NCBI RefSeq assembly: GCF_030272615.1
Contig: NC_081411.1
Span: 831,562,160 to 831,626,159, forward strand
Origin: Cryptomeria japonica
Taxonomy: Eukaryota; Streptophyta; Pinopsida; Cupressales; Cupressaceae
DNA length: 64,000 nt
Reading direction: 5' to 3'
Each line of letters starts with the position of its first letter. Position 1 is the first letter of the stretch. Below the pieces are notes generated by a model that was given only the letters and a program-made list of their open reading frames with translations, made no database searches and had not been told where the DNA came from. The translations under genes and the position numbers were made by a program. This document shows positions 10,802 to 21,543 of this stretch, in pieces.

Positions 10802-11680
10802 CTTCATTTGTGCCATAGATCCTCTCTTATGTGTTTGCTTGTTTGTAATGTGTTTCCCCCATGGTGCGTTTTTGTATTATGTTAGGTTCTCTTTGGATGA
10901 CCCTTGTTATTACATTGGTGTAAGGTAATAATGAGGCTAAATATGTTGTGAAATTCTTCTATTTATATCTTAATTCTTGTATACGTTGTCCCTTGTAAAG
11001 TCTACTCGGGGACAATGCAAAGCATTGAGATCTCTTTTGGTCTCTTCCACGTCGACTAAAAAAGACACATGTTCCCTTATTCCATCGTGCTTGTAGTTAC
11101 CTTTGGGGGATGAGGTCAATTCAATATAAATGTCCTTGATATACATTATTTATCATAAGAGCATGTTGACCCCATAGTTAGTGGATCCCTTATCTACTTT
11201 ATACATTTTGTGACCATTATCCTTTGATTTGTCCTTCCTTGGGCGCATCTCATTGTGGTAGTGTGCTTGTTTTTTGTATGCATGGTATCTGAAAGCAATT
11301 TCTCCTGATAGGGCACGTGCAATTGCTTTAACGTGGAGGCATACACTTTTCTTGATGTTACACTTTTTGCACACACTATGACATGTTTTCATACTCAATT
11401 TACTTTGTGAATTGATCCTTTTGCTTTGTAATTTGGCATTTTTATTTTTTATGACTCATAGTAAGAAAATATTACTAGGCTAGTGCAATCATGTGTTCTC
11501 TCTCCTTCTCCTTTCTTATGATGTCTCTTTTATCACAATATTAGAGCAGTGAGATTCTAAAGTCCCTGGGGACTTAGTGTGTCTTGTCTCTTTGATATCT
11601 TGATAGAAGTATTTCAATGCAACTTTGTACTTTATCGTGAGTATGCTTAGTGTCATACTCATACTGAAGAGGGGCCTAAA
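10802..11680 (+). other. 3' non-coding region and polypurine tract of element A
   Basis: This is the equivalent of B's 3' non-coding region. It contains the conserved block at about 11,016-11,080 and a stretch near 11,325-11,345 (GCTTTAACGTGGAGGCATAC) matching B's hairpin region. It ends in the polypurine tract GAGGGGCCTAAA (11,669-11,680), directly before the LTR. Confidence 0.6.
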
Positions 11681-12840
11681 TGTAGCATCCTAAATTGTAC
11701 TCGCCTACAATTTTATCCTCATAGGCCTCACTTTGGCATTCTAGTTTCCAAGGTCTGATTGCAATGCTGATTATGCTCACACCACTTATCTATTCTACAT
11801 TATCATCAATTTCCTAGTTCAACCCTTGATTTGGAGTCCTGATTTCTAGGACCAAGATGTACCATGCCTTGGGCCTCTTAATTGGGCCCCAAATTGCCCC
11901 CTCATAATGGTCATATAATTTGAGTGAGAACCTAGATTCCATGTCAACCTATTAAGGAAATTTAATTTGATTTTCAAAAGTCAAGTATAAAAGGAGGTCT
12001 ACCCCTCTCATTTAAAAACTAAATGATCTCTTTTATCATCCTACACTCTAGCAAATTCGAGTGGGCATACAATCCGTCATTCATCAAACATTTGGAGTAG
12101 AAGTGAAGTGAAGTTTAAGCATTGAAGATGACATTCATGATCCATGTTTTATGAAGGAATCCTACATAAAACCTAATTGCTTCATGTGAAGACAAACAAA
12201 ACTTCATCAAGGTAAACATTGTGGTTTTCAACATTACATTTCAAATTCCATCTTTCCTTCAAAAGGAAAGTACTTTACTTCAATCATTTAATACATTTAT
12301 CAATTCAATTTTATGGTTAATTCCAAAATCGGGGTTTGACCTAAGGCAAACTGTTATTCCCAACATATTTCCCTTTCTTTATGTGCAGGAAATAGGTACG
12401 AAGTTGTACTCAGAAAATCCAGCAGAGTCAACAGTGACAAATAGATAGGCTTTTGACAGCGAAAAATTCAGAGTACCAAGGAAAATTTGTGCTACCTGGT
12501 CCTGAAAAATCAGGCTAAACTTTTGGGAATAGGCCTGATACATCTTGTTTTGCCTAGATCCAAGTTTGTGACTCAGTGGGATATATGTAGCTTATTGTTT
12601 ATGTCAGATTGCTTTAATACTTCATTGTTTTTCTCTAATTTCACAATCAATACAATTCAACTTATCAAAGAGGTGAAATCACAATCAAACCCTATTGAAT
12701 CCAATCAGAATCTTAGTCTCTTTCTTATTAGGATTGAGCCTATATCTATTGGGTTTAATCCTCTTTCAATGTATGTGTGTTATTGGGCTATTTAATGAAA
12801 TGTTATCTTAAACTATAATTCTTAATTTCCATACATTACA
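11681..12840 (+). repeat. Element A 3' LTR
   Basis: A 1,160-bp LTR beginning TGTAGCATCCTAAA, as in element B, and ending ATTACA. Internal homology with B's LTR is clear around 12,325-12,400 (GGGGTTTGACCTAAGGCAAA). The right boundary is chosen from the TG…CA rule and the switch to element C sequence, so it is less certain than the left one. The B-type palindrome pair is not evident here. Confidence 0.7.
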
Positions 12841-13260
12841 GGGTTATACAGATATGGAGATTGGGATGTGGATAAAGGAGAAGATGGAGGTATAGATGTT
12901 GGATGGGAGGGGTATGTGGGTGAGGGATAATATGGAGACATGGATGAGGAATAAGATTGATTTCCCTTGTCAAATGTGTGATAAGGATTATGAGTGGATA
13001 TGCATGGAGGAATGGTGGAGGTAGCTAGGATGGAGGATTGGATCTTGGAAGACGCTTGGATCAAACTTGTTAGCGATGATGACACTAAGATTTTTTATTT
13101 CATACTCATGTTGATCAACAAGACTCTCATCAACATCAGAATGGGGTGAAGTGGAAGAAAAAATAGGATGACCAAACTCATTATAATAAGGTTGAGGCAT
13201 GACAATTAGTTGATGATTTAGATAGGGATGAAGGATTAGGATTTGATCTTGGGTTGACAA
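12841..13260 (-). pseudogene. Element C gag-like N-terminus
   Basis: Two overlapping minus-strand frames (13,260-12,988 and 13,085-12,822) read as one broken protein. The first has a charged N-terminal part with DVDESLVDQHEYEIKNLSVI. The second is Ser/Pro/Tyr-rich (SPYYPSPTYPSHPTSIPP). This resembles the low-complexity N-termini of Ty3/gypsy gag proteins, but no defined domain is visible. The purine-rich GGATGA character of the plus strand here may partly create the open frame. Confidence 0.4.
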
Positions 13261-15044
13261 TGGGATTAGATTAACACGATGATGAAGAATGAGGATAAAG
13301 GATGATAATGGATGATAATGGATAAAGGATGGTTAGGAAAATGATGAATGATGAGATTGGATTAAGAGAAGTGGATTTTGATGGGGTTTATGGAGGATGA
13401 TTGGGATAAGAACTATGAACTTGATTGTATTAAGAAAATTGATGAGGATTAGGTTTATAAATAATGGATTATGGATGGATTAGGGATTATTATAGTAGGA
13501 GTTATTAGGATGATTAGGAGATGATAATTAGGGATTATTAAGATTGGATAGGTGATTAAAATGATTAAGTAGATGATTAGGATAAGAGAATGAAGATGGG
13601 TGATCACGAAGAGAGGTGTCATTAGGAAGTTGATGAATGAAATATTTGAATTGGAGACAATGTGGAAGAGTGACTTGGAGGAAACCTAGACATAAACAAA
13701 GGATTTTGTTTGATTTTTTAAATGACTTGATATTTTTTTCAATTTTATTTGTTTATTTATTTATTTTTGGACTTTTGAATTTTATGATTTTTTTAGATTT
13801 TTTGATTTAAGATGAAAACACACATTGAAATGATACAAAGTAAAATATCATATGGCCTAATTTGGATGATATTTCCCCTTTTGGTTTCAAGTGGGGAAGG
13901 TGATCTAAACATTCAATCACATAATTCATGCCAACAAACCTACTCAATCACATAATACACACCAACAAACATTCTCAAGTGGGATTATCAATCCTTTTTA
14001 TGCACAAAGCGTCATGAGGAAAGATAGCTAAAAATTATTAACTAGGATTTACAAGCTCAACTAAGGGGTGTCCTCTATATAGGCAAGGTACGCGAGGCCC
14101 AAATCCATAGATGAAAGATAACAATGCCAAAAAATTGAGGAGAGACGATAATTCGATCTCCACCTTCACTTCCCAAAGTTATAAAGTTCTTTGGGGCTTA
14201 ACCAAGATTGACAAGATTCTACATCCAAGAGGGGTGTCTTTTGATTCACCCCACTCTTTATACTTCATCAAAACACAAAGGTTGAGATCATCCCTCGGGG
14301 TGATCAAATCCCCAAACATGCCTCCTAAAAAAAAGAAAACAAGACCACTTATTTCTGGTGCACTTGAGGTCACCCTAAGGCATGAGAGGAGAGCATACAT
14401 AAGTGGGTATTGGTTTTAAAATATGCTTGTTCATTTTAGATCCAAATCCAAATGTGAGACGTTAAAATTTTAAGCCTAATTTTTAATGTGAGAAAAACAC
14501 ATAAAATAGATATTATAAATAAATGTTGGATAGTAAAAATGAATTCCTTACAATTTTCTAATAAATTTTTAAAAAAATCGTTGAAAAATGATTTCATATG
14601 ACCAAGTTGTGTGTATTTTAAGTTTGCAAAGAGGCACTTATTATCTGGAATAGAATCTAGAAAGTTCATTTATACCAGTGCAATGTAGAGATCCAAGTCA
14701 AATTCCAACACATTTAAAAAATAAAAAATCTAAGTTGATGTGCAAAATATATGTTCATTTTAGTAAAATAGCTACTTTATGGCTTGCAAAGGAAGGAGAG
14801 GACTAATTTGATCCTCTAAGCACCTAGATTTGGCCCCCACATGACTAGAAGATGGTAGAGGAAGTTGGGTGTTGATTTAGGTCTGCCCTTGATCCTCCAT
14901 ATGACTAGGGGCTTACTCATGAGGTTTTGTTTGTGATTTGGTGCTACTATAAAAAGTTGACCTCTGAGACCTTCCTCAAAGAGGCATTTATCCTGCATGA
15001 TTAAACTCTAAAAAACTCAAAAACACACATGTTAGAAGTATCAA
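13261..15044 (-). other. Leader of element C, low-complexity at its left end
   Basis: No coding sequence is recognised. From 13,261 to about 13,640 the plus strand is made of GGATGAT/GGATTAG-type repeats, including two tandem GGATGATAAT units near 13,298-13,321. The rest is ordinary AT-rich sequence, with a run TTTATTTATTTATTT at about 13,750-13,766. Confidence 0.4.
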
Positions 15045-15062
15045 TTCACGTTGGGTTCACCA
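15045..15062 (-). promoter_or_regulatory. Candidate primer-binding site of element C
   Basis: The minus strand reads TGGTGAACCCAACGTGAA, three bases from the LTR. It differs at one base from element B's site. Confidence 0.6.
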
Positions 15063-15065
15063 AAA

Positions 15066-15905
15066 TGAATGCATGCAAATGTAATAAACGAAATATGCAT
15101 ATAAACTTAGCCCGCTCAAATAAACACATGCAAACCTTAAAATGATAAGTAGGTTGATATGTTGATTGGTTGGATGTAGTTTCTCATTTATCCAGTAGGA
15201 TGACAATGTTATGAAGGTGATTAACTGGTGAAATGGACAACATAATGATAACATATGAAGAGATGATTAAAATGAGAGGACCTCAATTTATAGATATTTC
15301 AAGAGGGCAATCAATGACCAAGGTTAAAAGGTAATTAGATGGCTAGGATTAAATGGGAGTGTCACAAGGAGAAGTGATGTGTAAGGGATAAGTGTTCTCA
15401 CACATGGAGAAGCTCATGAAAGGGACATGTTTATGCCATGTGTGGGAGGTAGGGTGGCTTGTGAAACTCACATGTGTAAGAGGTAGGGAGGTATGCATTG
15501 ACCTTTCATGCTCACACATGTGTGAGAAAGAGGAGGGTAGGGACACTTGTCACATGATGGAAAGTTTAGATCTTGATCATTGTAGATGGATTCAGAGGCT
15601 AGGATCAAGTGTCATCTAGAATTAAATAGGAAACAAAATGGTAATGAGGGTTAATTAGCCTAAATCAATTAATTAAGTATGTAGTAATTAATTAATTTAA
15701 TTGGAGGGTATGTGGGATAAGGTTTAGACTTAATTAAATAAATGCAAATTTATTTAATTAATGGTGAATGATAAGGTTGAAGGTTTAACTTAATTAAATA
15801 AGTAAAGATAAAGTATTAATTGAATAAATAGCAAATATGTATTTAATTGGCTAGAATGAGATAAGGTCAAGTGTGATCAAGTATGGACAAATTTGGGTGT
15901 GTACA
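15066..15905 (-). repeat. Element C 5' LTR
   Basis: An 840-bp LTR inferred from its TG…CA ends (TGAATGCATG…GTGTGTACA on the plus strand) and its position beside the primer-binding-site candidate. No partner copy is in the window, so a target duplication cannot be checked. Inside are several CACATG/CATGTG repeats between about 15,395 and 15,525, and AT-rich TTAATTAAATAAA stretches. Confidence 0.6.
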
Positions 15906-16387
15906 ATAGGGTCTCATGTGTCTCTTATTATACCAAAGCCTTAGGATACTTAGTTTAATATTATTGGTCATCATATTGGTGTTGCTATGCCTATGGTGTT
16001 GGTTCATATGGTGGATACAAGTCCTACAATTGATCCTCTATTTGGTAATACTATTCCAAGCATTAACGTCTCTTAGACTCCCTTGGGGTATACTGGTCCT
16101 ACTTCTAGTTTTGTTGCTGCTATTTTAAAATTGAAGAAGAAGGCCAAAGTTCTAAGTGCAACCAATGACCCACTCTTGCTATTCCTCTAGGGGTATTTCA
16201 AAACCTACAAGAAAGTTAGAGTGATTCAATTGGAAATGGATCAAAGGATTTTTGTCAAACATGTTATGGAATGTTTCATTTTCTAGCAAAACATGACAAA
16301 GCGATCATTCTAAACACAAAAAATGTGTGTGTGTGTGTGTGTGTGTGTATGCACACACATGTGTAGAATAACACACCAAGTATGCAC
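15906..16387 (+). pseudogene. Decayed Ty3/gypsy pol, integrase start, left of copia insertion
   Basis: Only the last 25 bases are clearly readable: 16,363-16,387 gives VE*HTKYAH, which matches the start of the gypsy integrase core (VDRLTKYAHF) and continues after the copia element at 24,932. The rest (15,906-16,320) should be upstream pol by position, but I cannot align it. A (GT)n microsatellite lies at 16,324-16,349, directly before the VDR codons, where such integrases normally have a run of valines. Confidence 0.5.
16324..16349. repeat. (GT)n microsatellite
   Basis: About 13 TG dinucleotide units, followed by ATGCACACACATGTGT, so the two together can form a short inverted repeat. Confidence 0.9.
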
Positions 16388-17855
16388 TGTTGAACACATA
16401 GTACCACAGAGAGGGGGAGTGAATCAGTGGTTCCTAAAGCTCTTTTCCTTTTTAAAGCAACTTCAGAATACCAGTTGTTATCTTAAGCACTAAACAGTCA
16501 AATCGATAAAGCAAATGTGGAGACCAAAGAAGACAATCAAACAAATGCACTCTACAACACCAGATGTACGAGGAAAACCCAATATGGGAAAAACCTCTGT
16601 GAGAAATGTTGCTAGAGACTACTGGTTCAATCCAGCCTCACAAATGAAACATTGAATTACAAAGATTTAGGGCACCAACCCAAGGAGCACCAACCCCTAC
16701 TGATTTAGGGCCAATTTGGTGATGTATATTGAAAATTAAATTTTGATACAGTTATGGCTTCTTGTTGCAAATGAATTATACAACACTTGGTCAAATAACT
16801 TACTATCGGTTGACAATCTTTTCTTCTCCACAGGATCTCACACTATCAGTTGTGAGATCTCTCTCTCTCTCTCTCCCCCAACTTACTGTGTTACGCTTGG
16901 ATGTTGTCTTGCTCTAACACACCCCACCGGTTTGCTTAACTGTTGGACCTGCTACGGTTATACCGATACTCAATCACTGTCGGTTAAACCCTCTCACCAG
17001 TTTGCTTCCTCACTCACTCTGCAACTTTCTTAGAATAAATTCTAAGGCAAAAATATCCTTCTCTGCACTTAAGCTCTCTTTTCTCCTTTTCTTCTCTACA
17101 ACGATCGACCCTTTATGCTTTGAGCTCATGTATTTATATTTATGGTTTCCCGCCAAGAATGCATTTAAACATTGTCGTATTAGGTTTTCCTCTTCCAACT
17201 CAATCTGAATCCCCTCTGATATGATCTTCTTTTCAAGGATATGATCTTTATGACAACGTTCAATCACTAACTGAACTCCACATTCCAATGTGCATTTTCT
17301 AAATCTGGAGTTCTGCACCATGCTTTTCTGCTTTCCTCTGTCACTTGCCATTAATGAATTTGTTGTTTCCTTCACCTAACGGGTACGAAGATCAAATATT
17401 CTTGCAAGATCAATGTGATTTCTTTTCCAGCTTACCTTCCTCGAGCTGTAATCTTTTGGCATCCTCTGTGACTTGCGAGTTTCTCATAAAAACCGACCTG
17501 CCTGCAGATTTGTTACCTCGATGCACACTCCACCGACCTGTGCGGTACCTCCACCTAGCATCCAGCTGTCATGCTTGTCAACATCCACCTTTGCTTGAAT
17601 TCCTATGTTGGTTTGACATATTTTGTCGACCCAGGTCGATTACCAGTATGACCATCAACCTCTTCTATGTTTTGTATACCGGTTTTTGCGCCTTCATAAT
17701 ACACACACAACCATCATCCCAGTTTATGCCTTATCAATAAGCCTTCATTTTGTCTGCTCACTCTCATGTGTATTGCCATCATATCAGTCACCACTTTGTC
17801 AGTAACCTTTCAAACCAATTGACATCAATGACAACTTAATGCCAAATTGCCAACA
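16388..17855 (-). repeat. Element D 3' LTR (left copy)
   Basis: A 1,468-bp LTR, TGTTGAACAC…GCCAACA on the plus strand. It contains a short (CT)n run at 16,856-16,876 that is greatly expanded, with an added (AC)n tract, in the right copy. Flanked on the left by TGCAC. Confidence 0.9.
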
Positions 17856-18014
17856 ATCTCCCCCTTTGACATTGATGTCAACTTACCGCATGACACTTCA
17901 TACCGTTATATTTCTCCCCCTTGACACAATGACAAAGGGAGTATATTGTACACTCCCCCTTTGATCCATACCGAGCTCCCCCTTTGACTGCTATGAACTC
18001 CCCCTAAACCATAT
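17856..18014 (-). promoter_or_regulatory. Array of polypurine tracts in element D
   Basis: On the minus strand this stretch repeats AAAGGGGGAG-type tracts. Plus-strand copies are CTCCCCCTTTGA at 17,858, CTCCCCCTTGAC near 17,913, CTCCCCCTTTGA near 17,953, CTCCCCCTTTGA near 17,985 and CTCCCCCTAAAC near 17,999. Multiple polypurine tracts before the 3' LTR are a reported hallmark of plant Sireviruses. Confidence 0.75.
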
Positions 18015-18121
18015 AAATGCTTCCATGTTCAAGTGCATAAGGCAGATGACACAACTCCCAACTCGTGTCAGAGGTACTCAAAGGTGCTTACCAGTAATGG
18101 TTTGGTGAAAATGTCTGCTAC

Positions 18122-18790
18122 TTATTCTTTGATAGGGACATAATCCATCCTTACCTCTTGTCCTTCAACCTTCTCTCTAAGAAAATGATACTTGATAGCA
18201 ATGTGCTTTGTTCTGGAATGCATCACAAGATTCTTTGCTATGTTGATTGCACTCAAGTCATCACATTGGATGAGGATAGGATCAGTGATGTCCACTTGGA
18301 TGTCCTTGAGGGTCTGCTTCATCTAAAGTACTTGAGAGCAACATGTAGCATCAACAATGTATTCTGCTTCAATAGTTGATAGAGAGACTGAGTCTTGTTT
18401 CTTTCTATGCCATGAGACCAACCGGTCACCTAGGAATAATGCACCACCACTTGTTCTCTTCCGATCATCAATACAACCTGCCCAATCACCATCAATGTAT
18501 GCTTCCAAGATGAATTCCCCTTGTTTAGGGTACCACAATCCACAACTAAGTGTCCCTTGTAGGTACCTAAAGATTCTGCTTACAACATTCATATGTGACT
18601 TCTTAGGTGCAGCTTGGAATCTGTCCACCATGCATATTGCCTATACTACATCTGATCTAGAAGCGGTTAGATACAATAGACTGTCTATCATGGATCTATA
18701 CAAAGTTTGATCCACCACCGGTGATTCATCATTCTTGCTCAATTTACTTCCGATCACCATGGGGGTACTTACCGGTTTACAATCCTCCAG
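18122..18790 (-). pseudogene. Element D RNase H
   Basis: This is the C-terminal end of the copia pol, read from about 18,790 to 18,122. It removes RNA from the RNA:DNA hybrid during reverse transcription. Visible motifs are the segment …SRIFRYLQGTLSCGLWY, then AYIDGDWAGCIDDRKRTSGG (first catalytic Asp region), then STIEAEYIVDATCCSQ (catalytic Glu), and finally the tail with CDDLSAINIAKN and HSRTKHIAIKYHFLRE. In-frame stops at the left of the RT junction and at 18,323 break it. Confidence 0.88.
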
Positions 18791-19633
18791 TTAGAATTTC
18801 TTCAACATTTCCTTTGCATACTTGATTTGTGAGATAAAGATTCCCTTATCTTGGTGTAATATCTGCAAACCAAGGAAGTATGTCAATTCACCAAGCATTG
18901 ACATCTCAAATTCTGACAACATCTGATTAGCAAATTCCTTGCAAAGGTTGTCCTTGTTTCCTCCAAATATAATGTCATCTACATACATAACCACAATGAT
19001 CACGTGGTTCCCATATTTTTTTATGTACAACTTGTTGTCAACACTCCCCTTTTTGAATCCTTGCTTCTTTGGGTACTGATATAATCTTGAATACCATGCT
19101 CTAGGAGTTTTTTTTAGATCATACATGGCCTTCTTCAATCGGCACACAAATGTTTCATCATCATGCAACATAAATCCTTTCGGTTGCTCCATGTACACTT
19201 CTTCTTCCAAATTTCCATTTAGGAAGGCAAATTTTACATCCATTTGATATCCTTTATAACCCTTGTAGGCAGAGAAGGCTAGAAACATTCTAATTGCTTA
19301 TAATCTAGCTACCAGTGCAAATGTTTCTTCAAAGTCAATTCCCTCTATCTGAGAGTATCCTTTGCACACTAGTCTAGCTTTATGCCTAACAATTTTACCT
19401 TCTTCATTCATCTTATTTTGGTAGACCCATTTTGTGCCAATGATGTTCTTGTCTTCCGGTCTAGGGACTAATTCCCAAGTCTTGTTCTTCTCAATCTGTT
19501 GTAGTTCTTCTTCCATGGCATCCATCCATTCTTGTCTTTTGCTGGCCTCATTGAATGTTTTAGGTTCAACTTCAGTCATGAGGCAAAAGTTGACTTGTTC
19601 ATCATTTCGGGCAAGTCTTCTTCTAGTCTGCAC
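18791..19633 (-). pseudogene. Element D reverse transcriptase
   Basis: A copia reverse transcriptase in two collinear pieces in the same frame: 19,633-19,298 (EWMDAMEEELQQIEKNKTWE and IGTKWVYQNK, then HKARLVCKGYSQ) and 19,288-18,791 (QMDVKFAFLNGNLEEEVYM, then LKKTPRAWYSRLYQ, and the active site YVDDIIFGG). The two are separated by a stop codon in place of the usual Glu after the VARL motif. Catalytic Asp residues in QMDVK and YVDD are intact, so the loss of function is by nonsense changes. Confidence 0.92.
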
Positions 19634-19944
19634 ACCATCATTCTTATTTTTCCCAAAATTTGCTCTTCCGAATTATTCAATTGCACATACCGGTTGGGAG
19701 TCTTCTTGGATGCTTATTCTAGTTCATTTTTTGATTGAGCTTCATCATCTTCATCACCAGAATCATCATACCAGTTAACCTGAGGTTGACTTCCTTTGTG
19801 CATATCCTCATCAAATTTTACATGCACACTCTCAATGAATCTTCTTAGTCTTTTGTTGTAGCATTTGTCGGCCTTGTTGTTAGATGAGTAACCAAGGAAG
19901 ATTCCTTCATCGCTTCTAGAGTCAAAACTTCCTAGACCATCCAT
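19634..19944 (-). pseudogene. Element D linker between integrase and RT
   Basis: This is the variable region between integrase and reverse transcriptase. It starts with FDSRSDEGIFLGYSSNNKA, the usual copia sequence after the integrase core, and continues through a serine/acid-rich part (DDSGDEDDEAQ). Confidence 0.75.
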
Positions 19945-20049
19945 ATCTCTCTTGATAAAGCACTTGCTTCCAAATATTTTGAATTATTTGACTGATGGAT
20001 TTTGGTCATACCACAACTCATAAGGTGTCATTCTGTTGTTTGTTCTTAA

Positions 20050-20616
20050 TTAAACTTGGTTCAAAGTATATGTAGCAGTATGAACAACTTCCTTCCAATA
20101 TGTGTTTGACAGACTGGCCTCATTTAACATGGTTATGTCCATCTCCTTAACTGTCGTGTTCTTTCTTTCTACCACACCATTCTGTTGTGGTGTCCTAGGG
20201 GCTAAATATTGCCTTCTAATTCCATGTTTTTCACAATAATCTTCAAACTCATTTGATGTGAACTTTCCACCCTGGCTTGATCTCAGACATTTTAACTTGC
20301 ACCTACTTTCTTTCTCCACCATTTTCTTAAAGATCTTGAATATGTTAAATGCTCGTGACTTATCTTGCAGGAAGGTGACCCAAGTCATTCTTGAGTAATC
20401 ATCAATAAAGAGCATAAAATATATTTCACCGGCAAGAGCTCTTGTCCAAGTTGGACCACACAGATCTATATGGACAATCTCAAGTGGTTTGGAGGTGTTG
20501 TGCTCTTTTGTCCTAAAACTCACTTTAGTTTGCTTCCCTTTCACACATTCATCACAAAATGTGCTTACCAGTTTGATGATGGGTGGAATATTCCAAACAC
20601 AATCCTTTTCGTTCAC
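20050..20616 (-). pseudogene. Element D integrase with altered active site
   Basis: The integrase of the copia element inserts the DNA copy into the genome. The frame (20,616-20,050) shows the end of the GAG-pre-integrase zinc region (CDECVKGKQT), the first catalytic Asp in HIDLCGP, the LFIDDYSRMTW motif, and the region of the third catalytic residue (PQQNGVVERKN). The second catalytic position, normally RSDNGGEF in this family, reads RSSQGGKF, so the Asp is lost. Upstream and downstream frames are cut off by stops. Confidence 0.9.
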
Positions 20617-20679
20617 TGCAACTAAGTTATCAAACTTCGTGTGGCCTAATCTTCGGTGCCATAGCCAACTTTCATCAAC

Positions 20680-21543
20680 CTATCCTAACATGTATTGGGA
20701 TTCATAACATTCCTTCAGATTGTAAACATTGCCATCTGTTCTCTTTCCTTCTGCCACAACCTGATCGGTGTTGTCTTTCTTTATTTGGCAATTGGTTGAG
20801 TCAAAGATGAATTTATAACCTTTGTCACACATCTGACTCACACTCAACTGTTTGTGTTTTAGGCCTTCCACATAATATACATCACGTGACTTCAATTTTC
20901 CATCGATACTTAGAGTACCTTTTCCCTTTATTTTGATGGATGAGTTGTCTCCAAATCTTACTGAACCACCATTCCAGTCTTCAAGTTTGATGAATTTCTT
21001 TTTGTCACCTGTCAAGTGGTTGGAGCAACCACTATCTACAACCCATAGATTTTTCCTTTCAACATGTAAGGCAGTCTGCACTATCAGACTTGATTCAACC
21101 TTTTCCTTTTCTTTCTCAACCCATACTAGTTTGGTTTCCTTCTTTTTGTCAGCTGCAATTTTGTGCTCAGATTCAACTACCAGTTTTTGATCAAGATTTG
21201 TCTTCTTTTGCTTGATTTTCTTGTTTTTACAAAGCCTTGCTATGTGTCCAAACTCTTGACAGTTATGGCATTTCACATTTTCATTTAAAGATAAATCCTT
21301 AACATTATTGTGGGGCACCAGTTTATTCTTCCTACATTCAAAACTCCTATGACCATATCCATTGCACTTATAACATACAACATTCATATCCCAGAGTGCA
21401 TTAAATGGATTTCTACTTTCATAACTCATGGAGGGCTTATCGTTTAATCTACAGTTAGCTATTCTATGCCCCAAATTTGTTACACTGGCAACAATAACCA
21501 TGAAAGTTAGAAACATACCGGTTAGGTTGCCCTGGTCCTGCAA
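20680..21543 (-). pseudogene. Element D second gag segment, zinc knuckles and protease
   Basis: A 287-codon frame with two CCHC zinc knuckles (CYKCNGYGHRSFEC and CHNCQEFGHIARLC), a lysine-rich spacer and a copia aspartic protease (WVVDSGCSNHLTGDKKKF with an intact DSG, then VRFGDNSSIKIKGKG). It ends in the start of the GAG-pre-integrase region. Residues GHRIANC at the N-terminus are the end of a further knuckle broken by a frameshift. DSGCS.H.TGD is the usual form in Sireviruses. Confidence 0.88.

Larger units (their letters stand above)
1335..12840 (+). mobile_element. Element A: old, 5'-truncated gag-only LTR retrotransposon, split by element B
   Basis: This is a plus-strand LTR retrotransposon of the same family as element B, much more decayed and interrupted by B at 2,042-9,860. 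What remains is the middle of gag (1,335-2,041), the gag C-terminus (9,866-10,801), a 3' non-coding region, a polypurine tract ending at 11,680 and a 3' LTR (11,681-12,840, TGTAGCATCC to ATTACA). The 5' LTR, primer-binding site and N-terminal gag are absent; homology to B stops near 1,335. Seen: the gag halves rejoin across B at the same residue (…KLGHPW | FF.MKGI…), matching B's own protein. Inferred: A lost its 5' end by deletion after insertion. A has many stops and frameshifts and cannot make its protein. Confidence 0.8.
12841..15905 (-). mobile_element. Element C: minus-strand LTR retrotransposon, only 5' part left
   Basis: The 5' half of an LTR element: 5' LTR (15,066-15,905), primer-binding-site candidate (15,045-15,062), a 1.8-kb leader and the start of a gag-like frame (13,260 down to 12,841). 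Coding sequence stops where the 3' LTR of element A ends, so A probably inserted into C or the two were joined by a deletion. No pol or 3' LTR is present. It shares its primer-binding site with element B, but its LTR sequence is different. Confidence 0.65.

Noticed and set aside
14111-14419. A 102-codon plus-strand frame
   Set aside because: Within the leader of element C; the composition fits no protein family and there is no support for expression.
17010-17375. A 121-codon minus-strand frame with a basic composition
   Set aside because: It lies wholly in the LTR of element D, and the other LTR does not keep it open.
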